DNA of 30,972 nucleotides from Lingula anatina (Eukaryota > Brachiopoda > Lingulata > Lingulida > Lingulidae). The notes under the pieces were generated by a model, which was not told where the DNA came from, did no database searches, and worked only from the letters and a program-made list of their open reading frames with translations. Made by a program: the position numbers and the translations under genes. The first letter of the stretch is position 1, and each line of letters starts with the position of its first letter. Positions 10,243 to 20,330 of the stretch are shown here, in pieces. The stretch lies in contig NW_019774725.1 of the NCBI RefSeq assembly GCF_001039355.2, forward strand, positions 502,834 through 533,805. The letters are read 5' to 3'.

Positions 10243-11850
10243 CTAATCATGCCTCATTAACCAGTTGAAAGACCGACATCTGAGGATCCTGGGTGTCCAA
10301 TATCTTCTCCTAGAGCATGGTTTGCATTGACGTGGACGTGCGGTCACAATGTCAGCCTCTTTACCCACTGCCACTATAGCTGGAAGAACCTCGGTCGCAA
10401 ACAGATACTGGCGCTCCCTATCGAATGTTTCCACGGTGGTGGGCGTGTCCAGATTGATGAATTGTCTGGAAGACGCTGTGTATGCCGGCCATTGGACGCT
10501 GACTGGGTCACCAACATTTGGGTCACTGAAAAGACGAAAGTGTTGACTGATAAGTAAAATAATGAAATAAGATATTGAGAGTGAGCATACCCAAACGACA
10601 TTGTGACGTTGCAGTAAGGTACACACTTGTCACGGGTTATTTCGTAGAGGGAAATTTCATATTTTAATTTAAATTAAATTACACTTGATGGACACTAGAC
10701 CCATTGAAAGTTAGCGGACATAAAGTACTTAGGATTTTCATTTACAATTATCATCAATGTTTCGGTTACATTAAAATATCCCCGATATTTGATTGTATAT
10801 ATGTGATCCTACCCTTACCCATTTTTTGCAAAGTTAGCTATAGACCGCCTGATCATTTTGCCAAGTTCCAATTCCTCAGCTGTCAAGTTATATACATCCG
10901 GGTGCTGTTCAAAAACACCAAAGTACAGAATTTTGGTATCGAAATGTCCAGCTCGTACAAAAGTCGCTTTGAGTAAGTAAGAAGGAGGATAGCCAAGACG
11001 AACAGATAATGTGTATTTACGGCTTGGCACCTCCCGCTGCGTGTAATCTCGCCGACTCCTCTGCCGGCATTCCAAACAGAAAGTCAGTGTTTTGCTGCAC
11101 CGCCCGAGTCAAAATATCCAAAGGATCCATGGGGTCTTGGATAAGCCCGTATTCGTGAAGCAAAGACCTAGCAACAGCCTTTTCCACACTTTTCAACTTG
11201 AACTGATAGAACATTGATGCATATGTTTCGAGATTGAAGCGTTGCCGTGCAACAGTGGGGGGATTCCCTGCATAAGGAAGTGTGAAAATGCTGCTGTCAT
11301 GGGAGGTTGCACCTACCATATATGGAAGCGGGGATGTCAAGTTTTCTCCCCGTAGGTGTCGTGGGTGCCTTGGTATGAATACTACATCTATATTTGGTCG
11401 CCAGTTGAGTTCTTTACGCAAACCTTCTTCCCTTATCTCTGCTAATTCTTGAGCGTCCTTAGTGCGGAGGCAGAAGAGTCTTGCTCTTGGTCGAGACATA
11501 TCACATCCGGCCTTTTTCGAAAACTCCAAACTGACGTTCAGAGACTCACTCACTGATATCACTCCCTGTATCAAACCGCGATTTAGCGGAGAGATCATCT
11601 GATATTCCACCAAAACTCCTCCTGCTGAATCACTGATGAGAGTTACAAGATCAGGGTCTCCGCCAAACGCCTCAGAATTTCTCTCGTACCCATTTAATAG
11701 CCCAGTGCTGGTCATACAGGCCGTAATTTCCTCTGGCCTCGTCAGTCCCCGTGCTGAAAAATCCCCCAAAACCCAGTCTGTAGTTAAAAGTGACGAGGAC
11801 GACATCACATTCCAGTGCAAGGATATTTCCATTTAAAGTCGCACCTGTTC
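10243..11850 (-). pseudogene. Carboxylesterase/cholinesterase-like gene remnant (type-B carboxylesterase fold)
   Basis: Minus-strand exons resembling an alpha/beta-hydrolase of the carboxylesterase type B family. From 11850, after an acceptor-like GTGGCAG, the frame gives the family block VVLVTFNYRLG, then GNYGLYDQHWAIKWVRE. The frame shifts near 11683 and resumes with AFGGDPDLVTLI. The catalytic elbow reads S-D-S-A-G-G where the family has G-E-S-A-G-G: the Ser is kept but the preceding Gly and Glu are changed. The exon appears to end at 11031. A second exon, 10966-10819, holds a possible catalytic His (GHFD) and ANFAKNG with donor GTAAGG. A third starts at 10525 with DPNVGDPVSVQWPAYTAS and runs to a stop at 10243. 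The N-terminal part with the oxyanion-hole Gly-Gly is missing. The frameshift and altered motifs argue for a pseudogene; a single sequencing error would leave a divergent gene instead. Confidence 0.78.
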
Positions 11851-13038
11851 CTGCCACGAATATGGATAAGAATATGGATAAGAATCGTTAGGCGAACACC
11901 CATCAACACCACGTTCAGAGACAGACAATCTTCCTCGCGTGTGAGATTGGTGATTGTTTTTCCTAGGTTGACGTCGTAGAAAATTGAGCTATCAGGCTGC
12001 GGGCAGTGGGGACCGAATTGCTTAGTTTGTCGAATGCTTTCTCACCATCCGGGCGTGGGGACCCACCTTAAGACCATCCCGGGCCCCACATTACATAAAA
12101 TAACCTTTTAATATTAAAATTCCAGGGGTTGGGCACAATGGGCTCACAACTTTGAATAACGCTATCTGCAATACTGCTACATAGATTCCCAGGTTCCTTG
12201 TCTTAAATTCTGCACACGGAAAAGAATGAAACGACTCCATGTTGTAACTTCAACAGAATATATTTTGCTACACTAAAAGTTACATGATACAAGTATGACC
12301 TCTCTCTCCTTCTCTCTCAACATCCTCCTCTAGATTTAAGTTTACAGATTTTTTATACCAAACTTTATCAGTTAAACTGTCCATCACGTAGCTTAGAAAC
12401 TGATTGATTACTTCATACACAAGGCCACCTTCTTCCAGGTGGGCACTCCTAATAACACCCTGTAATCTAGTTCTAACAGCTTACTGGCTTCGGAACTAAG
12501 GACATTAAAATTTGAACTGCAAGGAACAACTTGTACAACTTGGCTACAACGTGGCTTCCCATGTCTGAATTTTATCAAACAATGGCTTCCTGAAAATCAC
12601 ACATTTGCAATATATATGCTTTTTATAATATCTGACCTTTGACCCATCAATATACATGTATATATAGACATAGCAGTGTATATATACTACAGTAGCACCT
12701 TGGCATAACCTGGATAATATATTGGATTTGGGCATATAGTCCCCCTCCTGATATGCATAAAAGCGTTTAGAAAAGCTCTTTCCTTCAATATGTGATGTGG
12801 CCAAACAATTTTCACGGTACATTAAGATAAACAGTAAAAGAATATCCACAATAAATTCGGCAACCGAGAGGTGCGGCAACATATAGATAATTGCGGTAGT
12901 ATTTATGCCGAAACATCAAAATAAATAGCCCCGCCGTTCGAGCCTTTTAATCAGATTCAGATCAGATTAACCAATCAAAGCAACGGAAAGGGGGTCACGT
13001 CACCTTCCCACCAGGCCATGCCATGTAAACAAAGCAGC
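11851..13038. other. Intergenic stretch, no gene seen
   Basis: A 12-bp unit (GAATATGGATAA) is repeated in tandem at about 11860-11884, just upstream of the esterase exon. A CT/GA-rich microsatellite lies at 12299-12319. A minus-strand open frame without early Met (12480-12280, 66 codons, with motifs such as LEEGGLVYEVINQFLSYVMD) looks peptide-like but I do not recognise it. A CCAATCAAAG box at about 12971 lies 70 bp before the possible ATG of the next gene. Confidence 0.4.
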
Positions 13039-13293
13039 ATGGTCGGCTGTAATGAAGAGTCTGAGGAGGGAGACGCGAAATCTTCGCCAAATTCTCATCT
13101 TTCGTGTTGCATGCACATAGAAGAAGGTAGCTAATTAAGAGACTCTAGATACCATCACACGTGTTCGCTGGGAAAATTTTAGAGTCGCAGCGGCGGCAGA
13201 GAAGCCGCTGCTGTTCAGTGGATCCGTACAGTACGGATTTAGATAAAGGATTCGACCATTTGGAAGCCAAACCACGATGTCACTTTTCTTGCT

Positions 13294-13564
13294 ACAGAAA
13301 GCTAACTAACAAGAAGGGGNAGTCAACAATCATTTCCTTAGTCTTCTCTACATTCAGTAACAAATCGTTGTCTTTACACCATTGTACAACTGAGTTGACA
13401 TCGTTTCTATACCAGGTCTCATCATTATCACTTATTAAGCCAATTAAAGTGGTGTCGTCTGCAAACTTCACGATGCAATTACTCTCATGAGATGAAACAC
13501 AATCATACGTGAACAAGCTGTACAGACATGGTGACAGAACAGAAAGCTAACTAACAAGAAGGGG
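13294..13564 (-). mobile_element. Internal reverse-transcriptase fragment between 26-bp direct repeats
   Basis: Identical 26-bp copies lie at 13294-13319 and 13539-13564. The 219 bp between them reads on the minus strand (about 13538-13321) as the catalytic part of a non-LTR reverse transcriptase: C-I-V-K-F-A-D-D-T-T-L-I-G, then an alignable stretch to V-V-Q-W-C-K-D-N-D and L-N-V-E-K-T-K-E-M-I-V-D, as in Rex1/CR1-like elements. The FADD box holds the catalytic aspartates. Neither the 5' end, a 3' UTR nor an A tail is present, so this is not an ordinary truncated LINE. An ambiguous base at 13320 lies exactly at one junction. Confidence 0.72.
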
Positions 13565-13807
13565 TTATCTCAGGCGGCAAAGAAGTATGAGAAAGCTGAG
13601 AAACAAGGCAGTCCTGCTGAAGAAGGTATGTCAACATATTGTAATTTGTTTTTAAGTCAGCCCCGATCGTGTGATGTTTACATTGTACGTGGCTGATGTT
13701 ACATAACAATATGTGACCGATAAAAGTGATATGAAAGAAAGAAAAAAAGAAAATGATAAAAACAAGTTTATTAGTACATGAAATTCTCAAACACAAGCCT
13801 CAATTTC

Positions 13808-13872
13808 TTTTTCATACCGTTAGCTTACGGCCCACTTGGTCAAAGGCCTTCATCAGACTGACGTGAGAAGTT
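13808..13872 (-). ncRNA. Hammerhead-ribozyme-like core in the left pseudo-LTR
   Basis: Inverted counterpart of the core at 16210-16275: CTGATGA on the minus strand at 13856-13850, with the same GGCC stem and GTAA, and one base difference in the loop. The same reservation applies: the GAAA box is altered. Confidence 0.38.
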
Positions 13873-13880
13873 GTTTACAC

Positions 13881-14378
13881 TCACTGACCGCTAGGTGGTA
13901 TAGCGGCCAAGACCCTCTTATAAATGTCAGGTAGATCAACCCTCCCCCCCCCCCCCCCCCCCCCGTCCCTATTCATGGGTGGCTGGTGTCGGCTGATGTT
14001 GATCGCCTCTCGTATTTTTCGCGGGATGTCGGATGGTTCAGATTCAAGAATTTTAGTTGAATCCCAGTCAATACTGTGGCCGGTGTCTATTACATGTTCA
14101 GAAATGGCAGAGCTGGTATTGCCTACAGTCACTGATTTCCTGTGTTCACTAACCCTGGTCTTCAACTGTCTGCCTGTTTCACCAATGTAAAAGGAATTAC
14201 AATCATGGCAATTGATCCTGTATATTGTCCCACAACGTTGTTCTTGGGGGGTTTTGTCCTTTGGTGCCACTAGGTGTTGTTTAAATGTACACTGGGGTCT
14301 AAAAGCTGTGTTGATGCTGTGCTTTTTATAAATCCTGCACAATTTCTCTGAAATACCTTTACAATAAGGGGGAATCAC
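13881..14378 (-). pseudogene. GIY-YIG endonuclease domain of the Penelope-like element
   Basis: C-terminal endonuclease module that nicks target DNA in Penelope-like elements. The frame begins with IPPYCKGISEKL, a sequence that normally continues the RT polypeptide, so a shift has split them near 14370-14380. The GIY-YIG core is C-G-T-I-Y-R-I-N-C-H-D-C-N-S-F-Y-I-G-E-T-G-R (about 14234-14169), followed by R-V-S-E-H with the usual Arg and His. The Cys pair around it fits the CCHH finger reported for these elements. Downstream, a run of 21 C on the plus strand (13944-13964) encodes consecutive glycines, an expanded simple repeat. The stop is inside the left pseudo-LTR. Confidence 0.85.
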
Positions 14379-16110
14379 TTACTGTTTTTTTTCCGACTGT
14401 ATCTGTTGGCTCACAGTTAGTTGTTGCTGTCTTGTCCTGACGAGGTTTTAACTTTAACGCCCAAGGTGGGTAACCGCACATCGAGACAGCATCATCCAGT
14501 GTCTTGTTCTCAAATGTCCTATCTTCCTCATTAGTCACGATCGTGTTGCACCTGTGTTTTAGAGTTCTTACTACCCCCAGTTTCTGATGTAGTGGGTGGT
14601 GCGACTGGAAGTTTAGGTATTGGTTGGTATGTGTGGCTTTCCTGTAGACTTTCAGACTCAGGTGGCCGTCGATTTCACGTGTGATTAATGAATCCAGGAA
14701 AGCAATAGAATTGTTATCCTCCAGCTCTCTAGTGGACTTGATGTTACGGTCTTGACTGTTGATAAAGTCCGTGATCGCAGTTATGTGGTCTCTGTGGCAG
14801 ATGGTGAACGTGTCGTCTACATATCTCAACCAAAGACGTGGAGGATTGGGCATGGATCCCAATGCAGCTTCCTCAAAGTTCTCCATATACAGATTAGCCA
14901 CGATCAGACTGATTGGACTGCCCATGGCTGCTCCATGTTTCTGCTTATGGAATTCACCCTTATAGATAAAATATGTGGTGTTCAATACAATATCTAATAG
15001 CTCCGTGATGTCCTCTACTGACAGATTGGTACGTTCATAGAGGGTGGGATCATGTGTAAGTCTGAAACTGATCACTTTGATAGCATCATCCACCGGTACA
15101 CTAGTAAATAGTGCACTCACATCATATGATACTAGGGCTTCCTGTGGTCCCAGAATGATATCCTTCACTTTATCCACAAAGTCCTTAGAGTTCATTACAT
15201 GATGGCATCATTTACCTACTAATGGGTTTAAGATCTTGGCTAATAACTTTGCTGTCTGGTAAGTGATAGGTCCAAAGCTTGATACTATAGGTCTTAAGGG
15301 TGTGCCCTCTTTATGAATCTTAGGGAGGCCGTACAGTTTAGGTGGTGTTTCTGCAGTAGGGTATAGTTGAGCATACTGAGATCTAGATAGTTTCCCTTCT
15401 TTCTGTAGCCGTTGTAAACACTTGGTTAACTTACGTTTATAAGCTGCAGTTGGATCACGCTTTAGTTTCTCATAGGTGTTATCATCATTCAGCAACTGTT
15501 GTATTTTGTGCTCATAGTCTGTCCTGTTTAGAACCACTGTTGCCCGTCCTTTATCAGCGGCCAGGATCATAATGGACTTATCCTTCTTTAAGTCTAGAAG
15601 TGCCCTCCGTTCTTCTCTGCTGATGTTGTCTGTCGGGGGTTTAGATGATTTGATCGCCCCTACGATCTCTGAACGCATATATGCTGTCTCGGTGTTGTCA
15701 AGATTTCTACATACTAGATCCGTCTGCACGCTGATGTCTTCCACGGGTAGAATCTTCGGAGCTACGGCGAAATTTAGCCCTTTCGCTAAGAGACGTATCT
15801 CCGTATCAGTTAACATGCGGTCCGATCGGTTGATTACCCATTTCTTGAGTTGGGAACCACTTAAATCCACCGACGCAGTCCTGTTCTTCTCAATCAAGTT
15901 TGAAAACTTTTTAAGATGGCGGTCTTTGGTAAGCGCATGCGCAGCTTCATACTTCCGTTTACAGAAGTCCTCTACTGATGAGTACTGATCAGTTGTCAAC
16001 AGGTCTCTAAAATGTTCCGTGTTTTTCACTATCTCTGTCCTAAGGCTCGTGATTTTGTCATTACAAATACGGATTCTTTCCCTCAGTAGGTACTTCTGTG
16101 CTTTCTTCAA
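14359..16110 (-). pseudogene. Penelope-like reverse transcriptase ORF, one in-frame stop
   Basis: RNA-dependent DNA polymerase of a Penelope-like element. 16110-15208 covers the N-terminal region to the PPKLYGLPKIHK box (an RT hallmark of these elements) and ends LNPLVGK-TGA at 15210-15208. The same frame reopens after it, so 15195-14359 is a direct continuation with no shift. It carries V-S-Y-D-V-S-A-L-F-T-S-V (motif A Asp), GAAMGSPIS (motif B) and LRYVDDTF (motif C aspartates, about 14823-14812). It ends at 14359 where the frame shifts into the endonuclease. No ATG opens the frame: 16110 is a TTG, and an upstream in-frame stop lies near 16158, so the true start is lost or unclear. Confidence 0.85.
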
Positions 16111-16209
16111 GATTCTGATCGCATTCTGTGTTTTCAGCGAACTGTGTTTTCAGTGACATTTACAAGAGGGTCCTGGCCGCTATACCACCTAGCGGTCAGT
16201 GAGTGTAAA

Positions 16210-16275
16210 CAACTTCTCACGTCAGTCTGATGAAGGCCTTCGACCAAGTGGGCCGTAAGCTAACGGTATGAAAAA
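16210..16275 (+). ncRNA. Hammerhead-ribozyme-like core in the right pseudo-LTR
   Basis: CTGATGA (16227-16233) is followed by GGCC...GGCC (16235-16238 and 16251-16254), which can form a stem, then GTAA (16255-16258) and GCTAACGGT. Penelope-like elements are known to carry hammerhead ribozymes in this position with the order CUGAUGA, stem II, GAAA. Here GAAA is GTAA in both pseudo-LTR copies, and I could not draw a clean stem I, so it may be degenerate or inactive. Confidence 0.4.
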
Positions 16276-16360
16276 GAAATTGAGGCTTGTGTTTGAGAAT
16301 TTCATGTACCTGTATATCCAACAATCAAGCTAATGAACATTTTTGCTCAAGTTTATTAGT

Positions 16361-17820
16361 GTTATTATTATTTTATTTGTAAATACTTAGAGGTTTTAAG
16401 ATTTGAAACAACTCAATCTCTGTTGAATAAGATAGTATAAGACGTACCCCATTTCCAGAGATTAGATCGATCTACTTTAGGGGTTCACGCTAAACAGCTG
16501 TCAGAGGGGCGGACACGAAAGTTAATTACCCCCTTACAGCTTGTAGTAGGCGAGACGGACATTTAAGCCGGATTATCAGACAGTAATCTAGTGAGACTCC
16601 CCGCGGGGACAGATCAATCTAAAAGCTCTGGGAATACAGCCTAAGCTAGCTGGATGTTCTTGCCATGATTAACATCTCATTATTATTTCATCCATATTAG
16701 CATTGCATTTACACAAAATAATGTAAGGCTTCACACAACAAGATATACAAACAAACGTTATGGTGGGATTTTATGAGACAGAGGCTTAAGTATCATGGTA
16801 GAATATTTTATGTTATTTGTGGAGTGGTCCTCCCCCCCAATACATTGCTGCACATGTGCAACCATTAGTGAATATTAATATGTATAGGCTAAGCCCAACT
16901 CCAATGAGAATGTTTTTTAGGGAACATTTACTGTATCTTGTGAGCCAGAAAAAGTAGGATATCTTTTCACAGAACAAGCTGCAATGTGATTAATTTAATT
17001 AGGACTGTTAGGAATAACCCTTGTAACTTTCCCTTATGAATAGAATCAGTAAAGGTATACATAAATAGTATAAATAAAGAAATACGTTGACAAACAGTAT
17101 CAATAAAGGAATAATGATAATGAGTAGGATGACTGGTAGATGTAGTTCAGTTAAAGAGAAGAGGCATTTTTATTCAAGGCATCTTATATTAATCTGGACA
17201 GCAGAATGCTAGTGGGCTCCCTATTAATTATTAGATCTTTAAGCTTGATTAATTTGTCTTTGTTGCAACAAATATTAAACAGTGGGTCTCATTTACCTGT
17301 AGTTTGTTACAGCTTAGTTCCTCATAAAAGGAACATGCTGAGCCACTAATACATTGAATCCTAAACCTACCCTATGCCCTTTGAATCATGAGGATAAATG
17401 TAATATTATAGTTGCCAATATCACTTGGTGTCAATCATGTGATAAACTCACGTTACTGTCTTATCTTATTTCATTATTATTTATTTATTTTATAGTTAAA
17501 TCATAGTGATTGTATATACAATTGCACTTGCAACAATCAAGGATTTGCGGTCTGCTCTGTATTTGCTAAATCATTTGTATATCCAGGTAACCAGATGTTT
17601 TTATTTGAAATATGTATTCTCTGTTGTCTTTTTATTTATACAGGGCAACTGTTTTTATAACTGAATTTTGAGCACATTACTGTTTTTACATATCTTTGTT
17701 ACACCCACTTGGATATTTATCCAACGTTAAAGTTGTTTCTGTAGTAGTCAGTATCTGCACATTATAATGCACTAATATATATGGTATGGAAAGTAAAATG
17801 TTATTTTGCTTCTTTTACAG
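16361..17820. other. Rest of the intron of the broken Cys/His-rich gene
   Basis: AT-rich sequence from the right target duplication of the Penelope element to the acceptor CTTTTACAG at 17820. No open frame with recognisable content, no further mobile element and no RNA gene seen. Confidence 0.45.
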
Positions 17821-17966
17821 AACCATCAACCAGTTGTACTCTTCCCAAAATACAAGGTCCATCTCCCAAGAAATTGAGATCAGTCTCAGGGTTTGGTATA
17901 TCAAAGTCACCAGTGCTGCCAGCTATCTGCATTATTTGTAAAAAAAAAAAAGTTGTGGTCACTTAG

Positions 17967-20282
17967 TCTAATTTTTGCAAGTGTTTTGATATTTAATGGG
18001 GAGACACTCATTTTGATGTAATTTTCACATTCATAATATTTTTTTTATTGTTTTGTATGTCCTTAATTTGTTTGAGATTGAGCTATTTAATTCCTGCCAG
18101 AAGTGTTTTTCGGTTTTTATGTTCAATATTTCTAAAAGGTTTTCTATTTGATATAATTTATTTGGTGGGTTGTTATCTTCGGATAGATTCATGTGTTTCC
18201 CTTTGTATCTTGCTCAAGGCTGTGCGCCTGATTTACAGTTCTATTATCTACTAGTAGTTGTTCTAGTCTAAGAATAATCTTAAGACAGGTTTAGTTATAG
18301 TTGAAATAATAGGGTAACTGCCAAGCTCAGCTCTAAAAATGGATTTGCTAGCCTGCTTTCTTAGACCTAAAATCCATTTGCAAAACTTTAAGTGTACCTG
18401 TTCGAATGGCATTTTATTAATCTTTTTCAGATATGCACAAAGAAATGTTGAAAGTTATAATTTCACAGTTGAAATAATTAAGTTGGAAAAAATATATTAT
18501 ATATATCATAAAAACCATGTTAAATGTGAGCTGTTATTTCTTTTAATATGCTGTTGTTACTAAACAATGCTGCAATTAATTGCAATAATCAAACTTCCTT
18601 AAAACTGTACCTCTGCAATTTAAAGATAAACTTGAACATAAAAAACTCAATTATTCTACCTAGTGAAGCACTTAGATATTTTTGAAATAATGTTTTGAGC
18701 ACTTGCCAGCTTCATAAACAGACAGCCCGCATGATATAGTTTGTAACTCTACACATGGATTTATACTATTCATCAGTGTAAAATATTGAGTCAAATATTT
18801 TTAAGTGATTATATGCGCTTTAACACACCTGAGAATTTAAAATGCATTCAATGTAACATTACTGAACATACATGCAAGTGATTATATGATCACTATATTG
18901 GGTCAATCAATTATCTATATGTTGGCGCATCCTACGGTTGCCAAATTTATTGTGGGTATTTTTTAACTGTTTATCTTCATGCACCGTCAAAATTGTCTGG
19001 CCACTGGAGCTTTTAACACAATGAAACGATAGACCAGTGTACCTGTAGGCAAGGGACTACAAGTGAAGACGGAGGAATAAAGCAGAGTTCCCTGATGACT
19101 TCCTTCCCAATAAAAGTTTTCGTGTAATTATTGAACTGAGTAAAAATGCTTTTAATTCCTGCCTACTTTTGATATTTATCTGGCACCTCTGAACTTGTGT
19201 CTTAGTATACAATAATACATATATTGGGTATACAATAATAATGATAATAATGTATGAAAGTGAAAATGATTCAATTAAAAGCTAAAGCTGTGAACCCGCG
19301 TATACAAATTTAATGTATTAGCTGATGTTAAACAAAGTAATATTTAACTAGTAAAAAATCTTATTAAGTCACCAGCATGTGTTAAAATGCACTGAACTTT
19401 GTTTACTGTAATATATTGGTAATTGGCCAGTCAACCATTAATTATCCATTGTGATAACAGTTAACTATTCGATATAAGCTACTGTTTCCTCAGTGTAACA
19501 TATTAACTCATTACAGCTCGAAAAAAACTCTGATCAGATATAGGTCAACTTTTGAATGGAATTAGAAATTTGGAAATTAAAATTAAAAGTAAGTCACGAG
19601 GCTAGGGTCAAATGTTGCACAAAGTTGAGTTCGGTGGACTGTGGACAATTATGAAAAATTAAACTAATTAAATTAACCGTGATAAAGGAGTGTGACAACT
19701 ATGATCCTGCATAAATAATAAATGGGTTATGTCAGGGAAGATGAAGGAACAGCACAGGTTATTAAGAGGGACTTAGCATAAATCAAATCCAGATCAATGG
19801 TGCTAAATTTCGCTTTGTTAAATTCAATTTAGTGAGGCCTAATTTAAAACTATTGTTAATATATCAATAATGACAAGTCCTCTAAGGAACTGAATTTGAC
19901 TGGTTTTTAACTTTATATATTCTAATGGATGTAATGGGTTTTGCCTTAAATGAAAACATCATTAAATAAGCAACCTTCATTACGCATGCGTACAATCAAA
20001 TTATTGACCAGTCGTTAAACATCCATAGTAAGAGCGACACAATAACGTGCGAGAGAACTAGAGATTCGTGAAACGGCACTCATAACTAGTAAGAGGCTAA
20101 CTCCCGATCGCTAACTAACGGCAGTTTCGTGACACGGGACCCAGATTAGATAGAACCTCGAAGACTTACATGATACTAGGTATGAAAACGGTGTTACGAA
20201 TAATTATTACTTTATTCAAAAGTAATACTTTCATGTGAACATCATATAAAATTCACACGTATATACAATTATGTGATATGAT

Positions 20283-20283
<1 letters not shown>
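17967..20283. other. Long AT-rich stretch, no gene seen
   Basis: More than 2 kb with frequent stops in all frames. Possible polyadenylation signals on the plus strand are GGAATAAAG at about 19073 and CCAATAAAAG at about 19108, which could belong to the preceding gene. Short open frames (18048-18254, 18339-18563) are hydrophobic or low-complexity and have no recognisable content. Confidence 0.45.

Positions 20284-20326
<43 letters not shown>
20284..20326. repeat. 43-bp homopolymer T run
   Basis: An unbroken T run on the plus strand. Read on the minus strand it is a poly(A) tract, as left by a retrotransposed RNA, but the about 80 bp between it and element A show no known family, so the source is unclear. 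Confidence 0.85.

Positions 20327-20330
<4 letters not shown>

Larger units (their letters stand above)
13763..16360 (-). mobile_element. Penelope-like retroelement with inverted pseudo-LTRs and target duplication
   Basis: A 13-bp direct repeat CAAGTTTATTAGT flanks the element (13763-13775 and 16348-16360). Inside are 156-bp inverted repeats, 13774-13929 and 16154-16309, nearly identical. A tail of about 38 bp (16310-16347) lies outside the right one. Inverted or direct pseudo-LTRs, variable-length target duplications and a short extra tail are known features of Penelope-like elements. The minus strand between them encodes reverse transcriptase followed by GIY-YIG endonuclease. The whole insertion lies in the intron of the broken Cys/His-rich gene. 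Few defects and high repeat identity suggest a fairly recent insertion. Confidence 0.85.
13039..17966 (+). pseudogene. Broken gene with a Cys/His-rich N-terminal domain; exon and intron both hit by retroelements
   Basis: Plus-strand remains of a protein I cannot name. A possible ATG at 13039 opens 31 codons (with C-C-M-H) and then a stop. Two other frames pick up T-I-T-R-V-R-W-E-N-F-R (13151 on) and, after a shift near 13195, C-C-S-V-D-P-Y to C-H-F-S-C-Y-R-K-L-T-N-K-K (ending 13319). After a retroelement fragment the text resumes (K-L-T-N-K-K-G-L-S-Q-A-A-K-K-Y-E-K) to a donor GTATGT at 13626. A T-rich acceptor at 17820 joins in the right phase to an exon 17821-17966 containing LPAICIICKKKK and a stop. 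The C-x-C-Y and C-I-I-C motifs suggest zinc-binding modules like those I associate with large uncharacterised animal families. That link is from memory, not a search. Several frame breaks mean it is not functional as read. Confidence 0.55.

Noticed and set aside
12280-12480. Minus-strand 66-codon frame with protein-like composition
   Set aside because: It has no early Met, ends in a GA microsatellite and has no recognisable family; recorded only in the intergenic note.
13924-14190. Plus-strand open frame antisense to the endonuclease
   Set aside because: It is a shadow of the GIY-YIG frame and its poly-proline start comes from the C run.
15208-15210. TGA inside the Penelope RT frame as a recoded codon
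   Set aside because: No selenocysteine element or readthrough signal is visible, and the element has another frame break, so a simple nonsense change is more likely.
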